The notes: generated by a model not told the origin, from the letters alone. DNA of 64,000 nucleotides from an uncultured Bacteroidales bacterium (GCA_905234665.1 CAJOIV010000014.1:1-64000); one strand, 5' to 3'; positions 22,501 through 30,642 are shown, counted from the first letter of the stretch. Numbers and translations: made by a program.

Positions 22501-25500
22501 GAGTCCACCCACGCCATCACCGAGTTCCACTACGGCAACAACGGCACCGACGAAACCGACTACCGCGCATGGAAGTTCGGCAGGGGCACTCGTATGCGTC
22601 AGGTCACCGTCGTGGCCCACACCGACACCACGCAACTGCCCAACAACTATGGCCTTTTGGTCGATACTATAGGAGGTGGCGCAGGCACGGTCCATCTCGG
22701 ACTTGTGGTGGCTCCCCTCGAGTTGCCGCCAGCCGACATGGGCAACTACTACGTCATCGACGGGGGCATCACCGTCGACCAGGAGAACCGCGAGCTGATG
22801 CTGACGCAGTCCTCCTTCATCCCCACCAGTGATGCTGCCCACATGTCTACAGGAGATTGGATTTCGTCCGAGAATGGCGCTACAGTCGCAACTTCAGCTA
22901 TCAAGCAAATCGTTCGTGAAATCACAAGTGATCCTTCCCACACCTTCGGCCTCACCATCGGCAAGGGTGCCAACTTCAGCTCCAGCACGCCTTCCGGCGG
23001 TTCAACTTCCATTGCCAGCAATGCAGAATGCCGTACGGCCATCTACAGTACGCCATTCTTCGAGAGCACGCATGGCTATGCCACCACCACCGTTTCTGGC
23101 AGCGAAAATGTGGTGCCCACCCTCAATGTATACCTCACCTACGACCCCAGATTCTCGACTACGTTGATGGGCGATATCACGTTCACCCTGCGAGAATTCA
23201 ACAGCAGTCATGTCGAGGTGGGTACCGTGGATGTGACCATCTCCATCTCGACCATCCTGACCGAGTTCAAGGACCAGACCTACGAGCTCGTGGCCATGAA
23301 GAACGGTTTCGACAACCACGTCTACTCTCGCAAACTGATTCTGCCGGCCTCTATGCGCCGCCGCAGCCTCTACCTCTCCGACATCGAGTGGGAGCCCCTC
23401 TCCGTTCAGACTAGTCTCGACACCAACGGTACAACAGAAAACTTCGGCTTCACCACTGTCGCGAGCGCTACCTCCAACCGCGCCAACCTTGGTGAGAACA
23501 CCTTTGCCCTCTCTGTCCGTCCCACCGAGGACCTCTCCAACACCCTGACCACCACCCTCGGCTGGTACCGCATGGATGTGGACGACCTCGATGTCCGTAC
23601 CATGTCTGCCGTTTCAGGCGACAGCCGTCAGCCCTACAGCGTTGAGCCTGCTGCTCAGACCACCGGACGCAAAATCCACTATGATGCCAACGGCGGCAAA
23701 GGCCTTCAGATAGGTATCCTCGACGGCCGCAGCTCGGCAGGCTTCGACATGTCGCTCTACTACAACGGCGACCAAGAGTACAGCACCAACGGCATCCGTG
23801 GCCGCGTGAAGCTCTACTTCAAGTACTACAACCAGAACGTCACCGGCAGCAATGCCCACGACGAGGGCAACGCCGAACAATTCACCCTCACCCTCTATGT
23901 GCGCACCCGTATCGGTGCCGACACCATCTACCTCTGCTCGGAGCCTTCCATCACCCGCGACGGCATCACCCTGTATCCTCACGGCGAGGCACCCAACACT
24001 GGAGGATACACAGACCACAAGCACTACCCCAGTGGTTGGCCGCAGGAAGACAACTATGAGGGCAAGAACCCCCGCCAGTATGTCCGTTCGTTCGAGCGCG
24101 CGCTGAACCCCAATATCTATAAGGCGGGCGACGTCATCTACATTATCGGCCCGGTCGACATCGACGGCCGCAAGAACCTCAACATCCACGGAGCGGAATA
24201 CAACTTCGTCCCCGTGATGCGCTACCCGGGGTCGCACTTCATGTTCCCCGGCGATACCTGCGCCTACCGCGGCCCGCTGGTGCGCCTGTCGCAGGAGGGC
24301 AAATTCTCGACCGAGAATGTCTTCTTCGATGGCCGCATGGTCTCCAGCCGCAAGAGTTTCTCCACGACACGACCCGATATCCTGTATGATTCGGTGACTC
24401 GCAACGGCACTACCTACTATGCCTATGGCGAAACCGCGACACAGCCAGGTTCGGGTTGGAAACAGGACACCCTTGCCGCGACAGCACCCATCTTCGAGGT
24501 GAAAGACGCCGGTGTCCTCACCCTCGGCAACGAGACCGTGGTGCGCAACAGCTGGAACAAGAATGCCGGCACCAACGAACTTCTCGGTAGTGTGGCATTG
24601 ATTCACCAGCCTAACTCCACCTACACCCTGCCTGAAGACGCTACGACGTATCCTGCCCATCCGCGCATGGTGGTCACCAAGAATGTGGATATCTATAATA
24701 ACGTGGTCGGCTCTGCCGGCGGCAATATCCCCACAGGTGCCATCCACCTCAAGAAAGGTGTCTTCCAGTTGGGTGTCACCACCAAAGGCTCGGCCAAGCA
24801 GAGGGCCTCGGAAATCCACATCGAGGACAACTACGAGGCCAACGGCATCTTCTGGACCACCAACGTCACCACTGGCAATCCCCAGGCGGTCGCCATTCCC
24901 ACCGAGGGCACCAACGCCTTTGCCAAGGCCAATGTCTACCTCAACCACGCCAAGCACAACAACAGCGAGGTGGAGGACGACATCAGCATGGTGGTCTCCT
25001 TCGCCGACGAGCAGAACGCCGGCAGTCGCATAGGTATCAGCAAGGAGTTCCCGGGCCTCAACCCCCTCGTGCGCGACACCATCCGCATTGCCCAGGTCAC
25101 CAACAGCTATCCCACTTATGCCGCCAACGCCAAGGCCAACAACATCTTCTTTAACGATAAACGTTTCGCCTCCTCCAAAGATGCCAACGTCTTCTACCAC
25201 TCCTCCATTGCCCCCACGACGATCTTCTTCCAGCGCTGCGCCACCTTCCAGAAGCAGCTCTATGAGGATGCCAGCCACAACAGGCAGGTGCTCTACACCT
25301 ATGTCGACGCACAAGGCGAAGGAGCCGAAGATGACGAGACTGTCACCATCCTGCAGCAGCCCGTCCTGAGCTACCACATGAACAGCCTCTCGGCCTGTCC
25401 CGACGGCACCGACACCGTGGTCTACAGCGTCCACGGCGGCTTCTACCCCTACACCTACAGCTGGACCAGCGGCACCACCGACCTCGGCACGAGCACCACG

Positions 25501-27963
25501 CAGTACTCCAACGCCCAGATCAACGAGGCCATCGGAGTCCATAACTACGACTTTGCCGTCGCCTCCAACAGCGACACGCTGGTACTCTCCAACATCCAGA
25601 ATGCCGGCACAGGCACTACCACGGCTTACAATTACACCGTCACGGCCACCGACATCGCCGGCTGTGAGCAGACCAAGGAGTTCACTGTCAACGTGCAGCG
25701 CGTAACTACCGGTAACTCCAGCCTCACGCTCAACGATCATGTCTCGGACAATAACTATGCCTGGGGCAACACAGCCTCAGACCACACCGAGGTGGCCGCC
25801 CGCACCCACAAGGGTCTGCATCTCCTTGCCGGAGTATACCCCGAAGCAAGTTATGGTAGTGTGACAGGCACGATGAATGGCAGTATTGTCAATCTTGGCA
25901 CACCTTACCTCAATGACAATTCTATCACACCTGATGTCTCTCAAGCTACCCTCCTCTGCCCGGGCGACGCCATCACGCTGAATGCTAACCCCACAAGCGG
26001 AAATAGCTTCATCCAATGGGATTTCGACCCCTACGATGTACCCAGCACCGTCTTCGTCATGCCCAGCAACAGTGGTATGCCAGGCAACGATGCCAGCGTC
26101 ATCACCATCAACGCCTTCTTCGGCCCCGCCAACTACTGGAAGGATGTGGTGACTACTCAACCGAGCACCTTTACTACCGACTACTGGGGCACTGTCCATA
26201 TCCACAATGCCAACGACCTTGCATGGCTCATCAGCCTGGCCAACGGCTTCAACGACCAAGCCCCGCGCGACTTCTGGTACGACTCCATCATCATCCACAA
26301 CTCGAGCGAAGTTGGCGCATACGACATGATGGCACACCTCTGGACGCCCCTCGGCACCAGCCAGCATCCCTTCCGCGGCCGCATGTTTGTTGAGAATGAC
26401 GTTGTCATCACGAATATCATCGTCAACGAACCCAACATGGACTATGTGGGCTTCTTCGGCCACACCGAGAATGCCGTCATCGAGAACCTCCACATCAACA
26501 ACAGCGTCTTCCACGGCGGCCAGTATGTGGGTGGCATCACGGCCGACTCGAAAAACGATGTCATCACCAACAGCAGTGTGACCAACCACAGTCCCGAGGA
26601 CGCTACGTCGGCGGGCTACGGTGAGAATGCCATCTCCGACGGCGGCGACGACTACACCATGATTACCACCACCTACTGCAGTGGTGGTCTGGTGGGTACG
26701 GCCGAGGGCACCACCATCGCGAACTGCGAGGCCCGCGCCCGCTACATGGGTGCCGCTATCTACAACGGCGGTATCGGCGGATGGGTCAAAGACGTGACTG
26801 GAACCAACTGCGCTGTGCGCTCTATGCCGCGCATGTCGTCACTTTATAGTGGCGGTATCTTCGGCTACAGCACTGCCAGCACCCCCAGTTCGGGTTCGAA
26901 GAATAACAACGGTACCCGCATTGTCAACAACTACGTCTACTACAACTACACGGACGGCTCTGTGACCCGCGCCGGCGGCCTGGTGGGCTATGCCAAGAAC
27001 ACCATCATGGCCAACAACTACGTCTATGGCAGCAGCAAGGGTGCCTCGGTCTCCGGAGCCATCGGATCCACCATCGACGACGGCGTCCACATCGAGAACT
27101 GCTTCTATGAGCAGGGCTTCGACCACCAGTCGTTTGGCTACTACAGCACCCTCGACACCACGGCCATCACCACCTTCTCGGGTTCGGGTGCCCACGTCAT
27201 CCTCACTGACACGCTGGGCAACAACAGCAACCTGACCCGCCAGCTGAACCGTTGGGTCTATGCCCACGGCGGTAACCACAACTACTGGCGTTCCGACACG
27301 GCAGACGTCAACAACGGCTATCCCGTGTTCGGCAATCCTGAGTACCAGCAGCTGACGGACATCCAGTATGTGGCGTCCTGCGACAGCTTCACAGTGGAAG
27401 GCACCGTCTGCACGGAGAGTGGCACCTACCAGTACCACGCCGTCGACAGTGCGGAGTTCACCGACACACTGGTGGTTCTGCACCTGACGTTGAACTATAG
27501 CGAGTTCACCGAGCTGATGGATACCATCGGCGCGGGTCAGGACTACGACGCCTACGGCTTCCACTTGACAGCCACGGAGCTCGACCTGATGCGCGAATCG
27601 ATGCAGCAGGAAGGCACTGTGACAGTGGTGGTGACCGACACGCTGCAGACCCTCGCGGGTTGCGACAGCGTGGTGACCCTCTACCTGACACTGAGCACGA
27701 CAGGCATCGCGCCCGTCGACGCCCATATCAGTGTGAACGTCTATCCCAACCCGACGACGAAGAACGTCACCGTGGAGGCCACGGGCCTGCAGACGGTGGA
27801 GCTCTACGACGCTGTCAGCCGGAAACTGCAGACCGCTAACACATTATCACAGTCACACACTCACTCATTAACCCTTGACCTGGAAGGCCTGCCCGCAGGC
27901 GCCTACTACCTGCGCATCCGCACAGAACAGGGAACTATCATCAAGAAAGTTGTTAAACGATAA
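10528..27963 (+). CDS. Giant T9SS surface protein, main segment (after frameshift)
   Basis: Continuation of the preceding segment in the +1 frame (SNYRGGADFAAESATVQ). About 5,800 residues, so the intact protein would have about 7,110. In order, numbering from 6627: beta-rich domains; a first GLUG-like block (about 2129-2320, with IIGGLVGK); a long (Y/F)GGG repeat solenoid (about 3100-4950); further beta domains; a PKD-like stretch near 6270-6360; a second GLUG-like block (about 6520-6790); a CDSVVTLYLTL module; and a T9SS sorting domain (VNVYPNPTTKNVTVEA ... GLPAGAYYLRIRTEQG ... IKKVVKR). It is most likely a cell-surface adhesin or matrix protein. It is followed 26 nt later by a small protein gene. 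Confidence 0.88.
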   Translation, partial: SNYRGGADFAAESATVQIEQPINSNQWVDIADAGSHGWASLAVGDSLHVRAVFSGDSIVYTGNNVIYIIRPGHDNRVDPSDFDHYIPWQFWLEFSENDYSQTPRWEQRIVENHFDSLSTVRWYLGHYNGNGTTVTYDGTPFVTYVGHGTVYHRADTAVASQGNLGSLFTWKHHRGANYLTIVNSSNSAANMPDFSKVIRVVALQNSVYSAGIAAAAVSFDNRMHLFAEKVDRRNNDNGVGEWPEFTGSKRWRFLSKDYDESSQQYHYLSSDHHNATRVDATRYPYLANQPRMSTNPEYTHYALWIMNSENVGSNTNPLYRVRISPAIAQQKSLVHLPGNGLDAAGTDLGDFLYKSGLEPEPPQGVSSEDYANGLFLHDPLSEEEHEYSSSHDYHELLKHSNDFQYCAIRQFEETDASGNATAQYVTLSPFYHYAVDGVTRNIADYLSLSNGDGEDRWVYSHFGKVPQTGNPTDAQCRDAAIYDFYHSRWHMDQALLTPPYVEMNPSGEVTLWHRLEQVNNDDIGTEHHINNLGDLLKYFYCINDATVPVESLVYPTFLDGETPITDQTPVANMVTSPGTLLYDPAHKPVLTAGQRITVVAVLTQATSTPSFAYVPHISRPHTFEAVKSATPEWGDATAMTDVQFAAAAGDTLLIGQNVNDANYSIYADPASAVYGISTSTTSPQHIRNEGGSDSYVLRAFQHNKLESDPLYFYQSEKLRLVTTVGAVDATTGAATITVNVSTVNDRTPLTDYYDLYYTTATPGSTGYDDSWQLVSGTTNSFTFTVSALVNNQASALPLRIQARAIDGSNFYINSEIDLHFLIHPNYAGSFSGDGDGTQANPYKIATPIDLFTAAVIINGGTGTSAYFRVDADIDMQNDNTLSSIGNSTNNPFAGHWDGGYHTISGLTKPLFDIVDGGHIYNVVVDQSQISGTGNYIGGLINQAQGEARIYNCGVRSTGDSPTTVTGSGIIGGLVGKLAGTARVVNCYNFAAVTSNGSTAAGIVGDAQAAAKSTRSDQKGIVFACVNYAKVDAGDNNVYPVVGGSPTDIHNNLNAYNYFNADAGYNVAKLQYDGSYGNELWALNRVEMVRYILNSNNRRAGWWVNAPNGNNASDQTTTATYFTDVISADDNNTIGQWVLDTTIAPYPILKPRYDNNHNPIQYPSIINPDYEASWRNTANAYEGRRLSDWGTNGYLAVTVTKGDKGNAITTNPTMPMQISITDMDTLAYDFNYAKIQLPYFQDIFGTGSNIQTDGGNDYIVTGWKITSITKDGQSYTSTYVTQDSIDDFAYNYANRNSIIKDLYHTFTKSTDAYGNTLGVQQSPARVFAQGGYFNVPNGVTAITIEPYWGRAFYLKESYNDVYYYDQGGTGSDQIATSALYKADNNIYGAAKIDQSTNQTIYTSLSTLFNALEDNKTVYDQAIVLLTDFHLSDNTKSSQTLRVAKSYTVTSIDVDNNHEPDHVFYHYFADRCRFSPIRFDNIVYADLSMASIANGGSKMARHLGLTRPTGHYEITETAMAHFYQFEYNGPHDSPYKVKSPFILNGGYFDHITSTRGFSPIDQTLYIHMGGHVYHKQFSPANDPNGEDKRYTYRCPVILTGGEYKELYLSGCLESKANNCTYDAILYASGARIGTYASGAYEKINANVIIKADHIIAHDFYAGSISPNPDYSLKGAITTTLDYSIVHNVFCGANKFGDMVSGKDVITNATGTTFNIIYGAGYGGNAKTIFREQNIQYTVNDLYSNFKNYYQKGTLKSGYGINTDYAMDLFPWSNSNQHCGRFYNYYSSLSLASANNVTTTLTDCTVLGNYYGGGNLGQVKNTAKSTLTNCTIYGDVFAGGNAATAPPAVVYEKPSTDKYPQFVGGVYINLDKNKNATSANYVWTNTRPSGVSNTTYLWTDATTGVNYIYADRATADLSTIGVCKKTDLTLSGNTVVYGSVYGGGNEAETGDPAVANNDNLKPNHYTTVVVKDNVHVAGDVVAAGNQGKLTGSTSLTIGAADGDTDIDKIPWIEGDVYGGAYSADVDGYSNILIYDGILGPVYAGGYTGSVYKESNLKVLGGRIGYIKDTVMTENNVKTVTAKPIEVPLGEPRSYYGVFGAGFGFGTTVGKCAHVSIGSSATTGDDVQHTHIYINGSVFGGGEAGQVGAGFEVYHGSTVPEGYWYVDGEAGTYRKLKPVSEGGNGPEPNAPGNAHSFHAQFYKPTFDKTTVSIQAPDKAENSLTTNIAGAVFGGGRGYYIMENEDNPGTYSSTLNTFKLAIAGAVYGSTEVTIGTEDQKDKANGINIGSVSYYTDIDTAQKYRLIDFDNMRSSATFWDENLYVYDVDSLKYVMLNPNSRSYHHVKTRTGGSREIPIWLNEVYEDVMYYLNSGRASVVGGGEMGPVFGDKIFTCGTEKNNLTSFNYYESDGTTKQTRFGTTATTGNTVVKIYSGTLGDICDNEVNGCVYGGGLNADVDGTSTVTIDGTDAWVRGDVYAGGCMGSVYGYGRAQAGDEAITTQQNLLKGWVRNAHGGSNLAMHGRGCNSKLVVGETNGNNANLLVSESVYGANCISPSLGTAEVEMRSGNIGFVRPNIPINIQYTDEHGNVTRTDAIASDGNTPVVNVQQNLAYEGNVYGGGFGPEARVRATKVTVTGGNIRNGVFGGGELAPVIELAEEGATYATTDTATYLYTVADEATSQYKTKQVRYVIYNETESVGTGTETRVKPVADVTVSGGHMGMILGGGRGYTYFMNTFSDAPGLVAGDTRVTITGGVVRSARGDTTYYESDLGGGNVYGGGLEGEVTGNTEVTISGNNTIIQGRAFAGGRGYRDAMLGDRHSEEWQQIFDRATVRAGAVHGNTSITISGSSTTPVVGSGIYGGGEGMNYLWNSTDKHDTVATVYGNATVDISGGMIGGGYTNVGLDNAMNERVDNGSFGGGRVASVWGTAKVHVHGNANVAALYGGNDISGKVHGRNGYGFPSVHNTSSGANIGDSTETYILVDGMPRIGRLFGGGNGYYPGYYQDMAGADWQLAYLQATPPVQSKTYVDINMNATSLNNGVPTAAFIGAAFGGGNQAKVGTARVMLHNSGLVDTLFAGGNSATVTEKAIVKTFATGTIGNTAQLAAGYNVKLLFGGNNKAAMYIMPTLDLRTGIFDRVFGGGNAGAMKANMTDVLDVLGNPIANPVSTYVSINSSNVTVRTALYGGCNQATVDGGTYVAILNTSNGTESQAANTYGIYQLFGGNDISERVATTRVDVIGGVVHNIYGGSNGYYNYTPIPGGYKALEGNVIVSILNSGRPKVGDAHVNIWGGTINSSVFGGGYAGDCENTHVVVDDRVQIGETASPASVSGRIYGGGYGILENALRANNDATIQRNTIVVGNVTGLAKTDLYHVTTLSEGNTYAYGGGYGGDVNNTLITMHPEWDKDLEALYGGCYGSNVEGTARVVLNPLTDVADESHLNVNYVYGGNDYTGTVNHSTLTINSGRYRKVFGAGNGVYGTVNKYGVYTSSTSSPSQANGPANEASDIKVRVPNSKYPVVDIYGGDFIENVYGGGNLGTCKVDTSATAHSLLEDYAFVQVNIHGGTFRNDIFAGAAGQSGMNPLINGLKVLNMDGGIVTNSVYGGTESVNDGYPYECVSDTNTTLRPSSILNLVGGDIGINVYGGGYLGQVYGSVYVNVGKDAVEKCRAYNRLYNTTHNYNQQPFKPVFATTAQQTHNGDTLLPADLFLRASIYAGANWGSGNTNYTFNTPGFYGGECRIRIDGNGYNTTAEGGGTVNDLPAMAVKYSLIGAGTSCEGGDVLRDIRVLNYGVWESGSNCNVSKDLRSIQRADSVVFKHVALALTGDQDAYSAYPSSKFSMTRCDKVVFDGFNVLELEKPAVKIGELAFRTNTTLLSDEGKGDLLDGTELDNMRGIINTYGTCTDGSDHTSITTELCSSVTPIVTATGNNYSTILVNNGAYIDVYESDGNTVQYGAVLGYGYLRAQSATQAIVTARAKTDEVNITDGGFLGVCRLDNEQDESTHAITEFHYGNNGTDETDYRAWKFGRGTRMRQVTVVAHTDTTQLPNNYGLLVDTIGGGAGTVHLGLVVAPLELPPADMGNYYVIDGGITVDQENRELMLTQSSFIPTSDAAHMSTGDWISSENGATVATSAIKQIVREITSDPSHTFGLTIGKGANFSSSTPSGGSTSIASNAECRTAIYSTPFFESTHGYATTTVSGSENVVPTLNVYLTYDPRFSTTLMGDITFTLREFNSSHVEVGTVDVTISISTILTEFKDQTYELVAMKNGFDNHVYSRKLILPASMRRRSLYLSDIEWEPLSVQTSLDTNGTTENFGFTTVASATSNRANLGENTFALSVRPTEDLSNTLTTTLGWYRMDVDDLDVRTMSAVSGDSRQPYSVEPAAQTTGRKIHYDANGGKGLQIGILDGRSSAGFDMSLYYNGDQEYSTNGIRGRVKLYFKYYNQNVTGSNAHDEGNAEQFTLTLYVRTRIGADTIYLCSEPSITRDGITLYPHGEAPNTGGYTDHKHYPSGWPQEDNYEGKNPRQYVRSFERALNPNIYKAGDVIYIIGPVDIDGRKNLNIHGAEYNFVPVMRYPGSHFMFPGDTCAYRGPLVRLSQEGKFSTENVFFDGRMVSSRKSFSTTRPDILYDSVTRNGTTYYAYGETATQPGSGWKQDTLAATAPIFEVKDAGVLTLGNETVVRNSWNKNAGTNELLGSVALIHQPNSTYTLPEDATTYPAHPRMVVTKNVDIYNNVVGSAGGNIPTGAIHLKKGVFQLGVTTKGSAKQRASEIHIEDNYEANGIFWTTNVTTGNPQAVAIPTEGTNAFAKANVYLNHAKHNNSEVEDDISMVVSFADEQNAGSRIGISKEFPGLNPLVRDTIRIAQVTNSYPTYAANAKANNIFFNDKRFASSKDANVFYHSSIAPTTIFFQRCATFQKQLYEDASHNRQVLYTYVDAQGEGAEDDETVTILQQPVLSYHMNSLSACPDGTDTVVYSVHGGFYPYTYSWTSGTTDLGTSTTQYSNAQINEAIGVHNYDFAVASNSDTLVLSNIQNAGTGTTTAYNYTVTATDIAGCEQTKEFTVNVQRVTTGNSSLTLNDHVSDNNYAWGNTASDHTEVAARTHKGLHLLAGVYPEASYGSVTGTMNGSIVNLGTPYLNDNSITPDVSQATLLCPGDAITLNANPTSGNSFIQWDFDPYDVPSTVFVMPSNSGMPGNDASVITINAFFGPANYWKDVVTTQPSTFTTDYWGTVHIHNANDLAWLISLANGFNDQAPRDFWYDSIIIHNSSEVGAYDMMAHLWTPLGTSQHPFRGRMFVENDVVITNIIVNEPNMDYVGFFGHTENAVIENLHINNSVFHGGQYVGGITADSKNDVITNSSVTNHSPEDATSAGYGENAISDGGDDYTMITTTYCSGGLVGTAEGTTIANCEARARYMGAAIYNGGIGGWVKDVTGTNCAVRSMPRMSSLYSGGIFGYSTASTPSSGSKNNNGTRIVNNYVYYNYTDGSVTRAGGLVGYAKNTIMANNYVYGSSKGASVSGAIGSTIDDGVHIENCFYEQGFDHQSFGYYSTLDTTAITTFSGSGAHVILTDTLGNNSNLTRQLNRWVYAHGGNHNYWRSDTADVNNGYPVFGNPEYQQLTDIQYVASCDSFTVEGTVCTESGTYQYHAVDSAEFTDTLVVLHLTLNYSEFTELMDTIGAGQDYDAYGFHLTATELDLMRESMQQEGTVTVVVTDTLQTLAGCDSVVTLYLTLSTTGIAPVDAHISVNVYPNPTTKNVTVEATGLQTVELYDAVSRKLQTANTLSQSHTHSLTLDLEGLPAGAYYLRIRTEQGTIIKKVVKR
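15945..21490 (+). repeat. Protein-level (V/I)(Y/F)GGG repeat solenoid within the giant gene
   Basis: More than 25 irregular repeats with the core hydrophobic-Tyr/Phe-Gly-Gly-Gly-x, for example YYGGGNLGQV, VYGGGNEAE, VFGGGEAGQV, VYGGGLNADV, LYGGNDISG, VFGGGNAGAM and VYGGGYLGQV. Each core is followed by a short strand ending in Val-Thr-Ile/Val-x-Gly. The pattern suggests a right-handed beta-solenoid. At DNA level it appears as recurring TATGGCGGCGGC. Confidence 0.8.
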
Positions 27964-27989
27964 GTACTGCACCTAAAACATCACGACTT

Positions 27990-28196
27990 ATGAAAAAGCT
28001 CAAGTATACTAAACCCGAAATCGTGACAGTCACCTTCAGTGTGGAAACGGTGATGACCTCATTGGCATTTGGTTCAAATCATAGTTCCTTGTACCATGAC
28101 TATGAACGTTACAAGTATGGCAATGATTTCGGCACCGGCGAGACCTATGGTTCTTACACCGACGCAGGGGGTGAGTACTCCACTGGCAGCTGGTAA
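27990..28196 (+). CDS. Small protein, KPEIVTVTF family (68 aa)
   Basis: 68 residues. The N-terminus KKLKYTKPEIVTVTFSVE is followed by MTSLAFGS and a hydrophilic Gly/Tyr/Ser-rich tail ending GEYSTGSW. There is no standard signal peptide. It resembles the many short Bacteroidales proteins with a Tyr-x-x-Pro-x-(I/V) start and an L-A-x-S segment, whose function is not known to me. A second member is at 58249-58419 in the same setting, directly upstream of a lipoprotein gene. The start ATG is 27 nt after the giant gene's stop, so the two are probably co-transcribed. A secreted small peptide or modified-peptide precursor is conceivable, but no maturation enzyme is nearby. Confidence 0.7.
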   Translation: MKKLKYTKPEIVTVTFSVETVMTSLAFGSNHSSLYHDYERYKYGNDFGTGETYGSYTDAGGEYSTGSW

Positions 28197-28245
28197 CCTT
28201 CATGCCCTAAAAGAACTAATTGTGTAACATATCAAAGACATCAAT

Positions 28246-30594
28246 ATGTATAGAAAACATTCCGCGCTTATGCGCATACTGCCGGCGATGTTCCTCGTAG
28301 CAGGCCTCGCCACCGGCTGTCAGAAAACCATCAGCGACTTCGAGATTCTGGCCACCTCGGAGGCAGCCGACCCCGGCGATGCCTCCAAGACCCGTCTGGT
28401 GGATGAGCATCTTGTGTACTGGGAAGAAGACGACACCATCTCGTTCAACCAGGTGGGCAACGTTGATAATTTCCAAGCCAGGTTTAGTGCCAAAGGCGAA
28501 GGTGATGATAAAGATATTAATGCCGTTTTCAAAGTGGCTGAAGGAATCAAGGTCTCGCTCGAAGGAAAGTATATCGCCCTTTTCCCCTACAATGGAAACA
28601 ATATCCTGAAGGATGGCGATGTCCAGATTGTCCTCAAACCGGAGCAGGGCTACCGCGACGACAACTCTTTTGCCCGCAGCGCCTGCCCCATGGTGGCGTA
28701 CGGCGGATTCAAGGACGAGACGGACCATGTGGTGCGCCTGCTTTTCCACAACCTCAGTGGCCTTGTGCGCATACAGGTCTTCAATACCGCCCCGGGTGTC
28801 CCGACGGTCAATCTTGAGAAGATTACCATCACCTCCAACGGCACCCAAAAACTATCCGGAACCTTCAAGGTGAACGACTACACCCAGTATGCCCCTTACC
28901 TCAGCGGAGGCAGCGGCAACACTATCACCATCACACCTTCCAGTCCGATAGCTATTCCTAAGGAAGGTCTGGCTTTCTATGTCTCGCTGCCCGCTACGCA
29001 TGGAACACGCACCGTCAATTACACTGGTATGACCATCAAGATAGAGGCCAATGACGGAAATAGAGGCAAGTTGGTGATGCAGCGCGGTATTGAGAACATC
29101 CCCGTCCGCCGCAATGGCATTACCTATATGCCAGCCCTGAATGTCGAGAGTTGGTCGCAGAGCAGTAGCGGCGGCAGTGCCACATCGGGCATCAGTGGCT
29201 GCGGCACGGCTGAACGTCCTTTCTTGATTTATTCGGCGGCTGACCTCTGCAAGGTGCGTGATATATGCAACAGCAACACTCCCGTCCTCAACGGTGTGGC
29301 GCTCACCGGTGAGAATAGTCAGTATGTGCGCTTCAAACTGATGCGTTCCGATATCATCCTCGACGACATCAACTGGACTGACAATATCCACGACTTCTAT
29401 TGCCAACTGTTTTACTCCGCCAACACGAACAACTCCACTCCCGGCATCACCAACAACAGTAGCCTGCCCATCATTAGAAACTTGCATGGCTCGGTGTTGG
29501 GTCTTGCGGTCAAAGGCGGTTTCAACAAGTCGCCACGAGAGGGCGACACTGCCCAGTACTCACCCCTCTGCCATACTGTCGAAGTCTCTGGTTCGTTGAT
29601 GAACTGTGCTCTGAGCAGTTCTGCCGAGTATGTCTACACCCTCGGCAACCTGGCTATCGCCGGCCTCTGTGTCTATAACAAGGGTCTAATCAGCGGCTGT
29701 GGTTGCCGTGGCAAGATGGGTGCCACCAAGATCAGCGGCATCTGCTATCAGAATCAGAGTACCGGCACCATTGAGAAATGCTATGCCGCATCGCCCATGC
29801 AGGCTACGCCGCACAGCAGTGCCCAGGAGGTCTCGGCAGCAGGTATCTGCTTCAATAACTACGGCACCGTCAAGGAGTGCTACATGGCTGCCAACATCAA
29901 CAAGAACAGAACCCGCTGGGGCGGCATTGTCTACAACAATTCGGGCAAGGTGGAGCAATGCTATCTCGATGCCTCCGGCATCATCCAGTCCACCGTTGGC
30001 GTGGGCGGAATCGTCTACAAGAATGAGGGTGCCAATGCCGAGATAGATTACTGCTGGTCCGACGCCGACCTTATCGACGTCACCACTGGCGGCGCGGGCG
30101 GCGTGGTCCACACGATGGTCAGCGGCGAGGTGCGCAACTGCTTCCGCGGCTGCGGCATGGGTGGCATCACTTGTCGTGGAGGCGCCACGGGCGGCGTGGT
30201 GGCATATATGCAAGGCGGCACGATTGCCAACAGCTACTGCTACGGTGACATGACCCAGTCCACCGTCTCGCAGAAGGGTACCTTTGCCGGCTCCATCAGC
30301 GGTGGCACGATTGTGAACTGCTATGGCATCAGCTGCATCGGCATTGACAATATTGTCGGCTTCTACGGCGTCAAGAGTGGCGGCACCATCAGCAGCTGCT
30401 ATTCGAACATTGAGAACAGCGCCAATAACGTTGACGGTGTCACTGTTTCGGAATCGGGTTTTGCAACCCTTCTCACCTCCCTCAACGGCTGGCATCCCAC
30501 CACCGCAGAAACCTACCGCAAGTGGGTCGCCGCCTCGGGCAGCAAGCCTCCCATCCTCTCGCAGAAGAAAGAATGGCTGACAATAAGCAAATAG
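28246..30594 (+). CDS. Fimbrillin-like lipoprotein with GLUG-type repeats
   Basis: 782 residues. A lipoprotein signal peptide ends in LATGC (Cys near residue 25). The N-terminal half resembles Bacteroidales fimbrillin-family domains: SKTRLVDEHLVYWEEDDTIS, YIALFPYNG, and VVRLLFHNLSGLVRI. A GISGCGTAERPFLIYSAADL segment then opens a C-terminal half made of GLUG-like repeats (AGICFNNYGTVKECYM, GGIVYNNSGKVEQCYL, GGIVYKNEG, GGVVHTMVSGEVRNCF). These occur in surface adhesins. It shares the GLUG theme with the giant protein upstream and probably acts with it at the cell surface. The second gene of this small-protein/lipoprotein arrangement is at 56316-58226. Confidence 0.8.
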   Translation: MYRKHSALMRILPAMFLVAGLATGCQKTISDFEILATSEAADPGDASKTRLVDEHLVYWEEDDTISFNQVGNVDNFQARFSAKGEGDDKDINAVFKVAEGIKVSLEGKYIALFPYNGNNILKDGDVQIVLKPEQGYRDDNSFARSACPMVAYGGFKDETDHVVRLLFHNLSGLVRIQVFNTAPGVPTVNLEKITITSNGTQKLSGTFKVNDYTQYAPYLSGGSGNTITITPSSPIAIPKEGLAFYVSLPATHGTRTVNYTGMTIKIEANDGNRGKLVMQRGIENIPVRRNGITYMPALNVESWSQSSSGGSATSGISGCGTAERPFLIYSAADLCKVRDICNSNTPVLNGVALTGENSQYVRFKLMRSDIILDDINWTDNIHDFYCQLFYSANTNNSTPGITNNSSLPIIRNLHGSVLGLAVKGGFNKSPREGDTAQYSPLCHTVEVSGSLMNCALSSSAEYVYTLGNLAIAGLCVYNKGLISGCGCRGKMGATKISGICYQNQSTGTIEKCYAASPMQATPHSSAQEVSAAGICFNNYGTVKECYMAANINKNRTRWGGIVYNNSGKVEQCYLDASGIIQSTVGVGGIVYKNEGANAEIDYCWSDADLIDVTTGGAGGVVHTMVSGEVRNCFRGCGMGGITCRGGATGGVVAYMQGGTIANSYCYGDMTQSTVSQKGTFAGSISGGTIVNCYGISCIGIDNIVGFYGVKSGGTISSCYSNIENSANNVDGVTVSESGFATLLTSLNGWHPTTAETYRKWVAASGSKPPILSQKKEWLTISK

Positions 30595-30642
30595 CCGACG
30601 CAGACTGCTCCTTGACATTCGGAAATCAGAATCCTTGACATC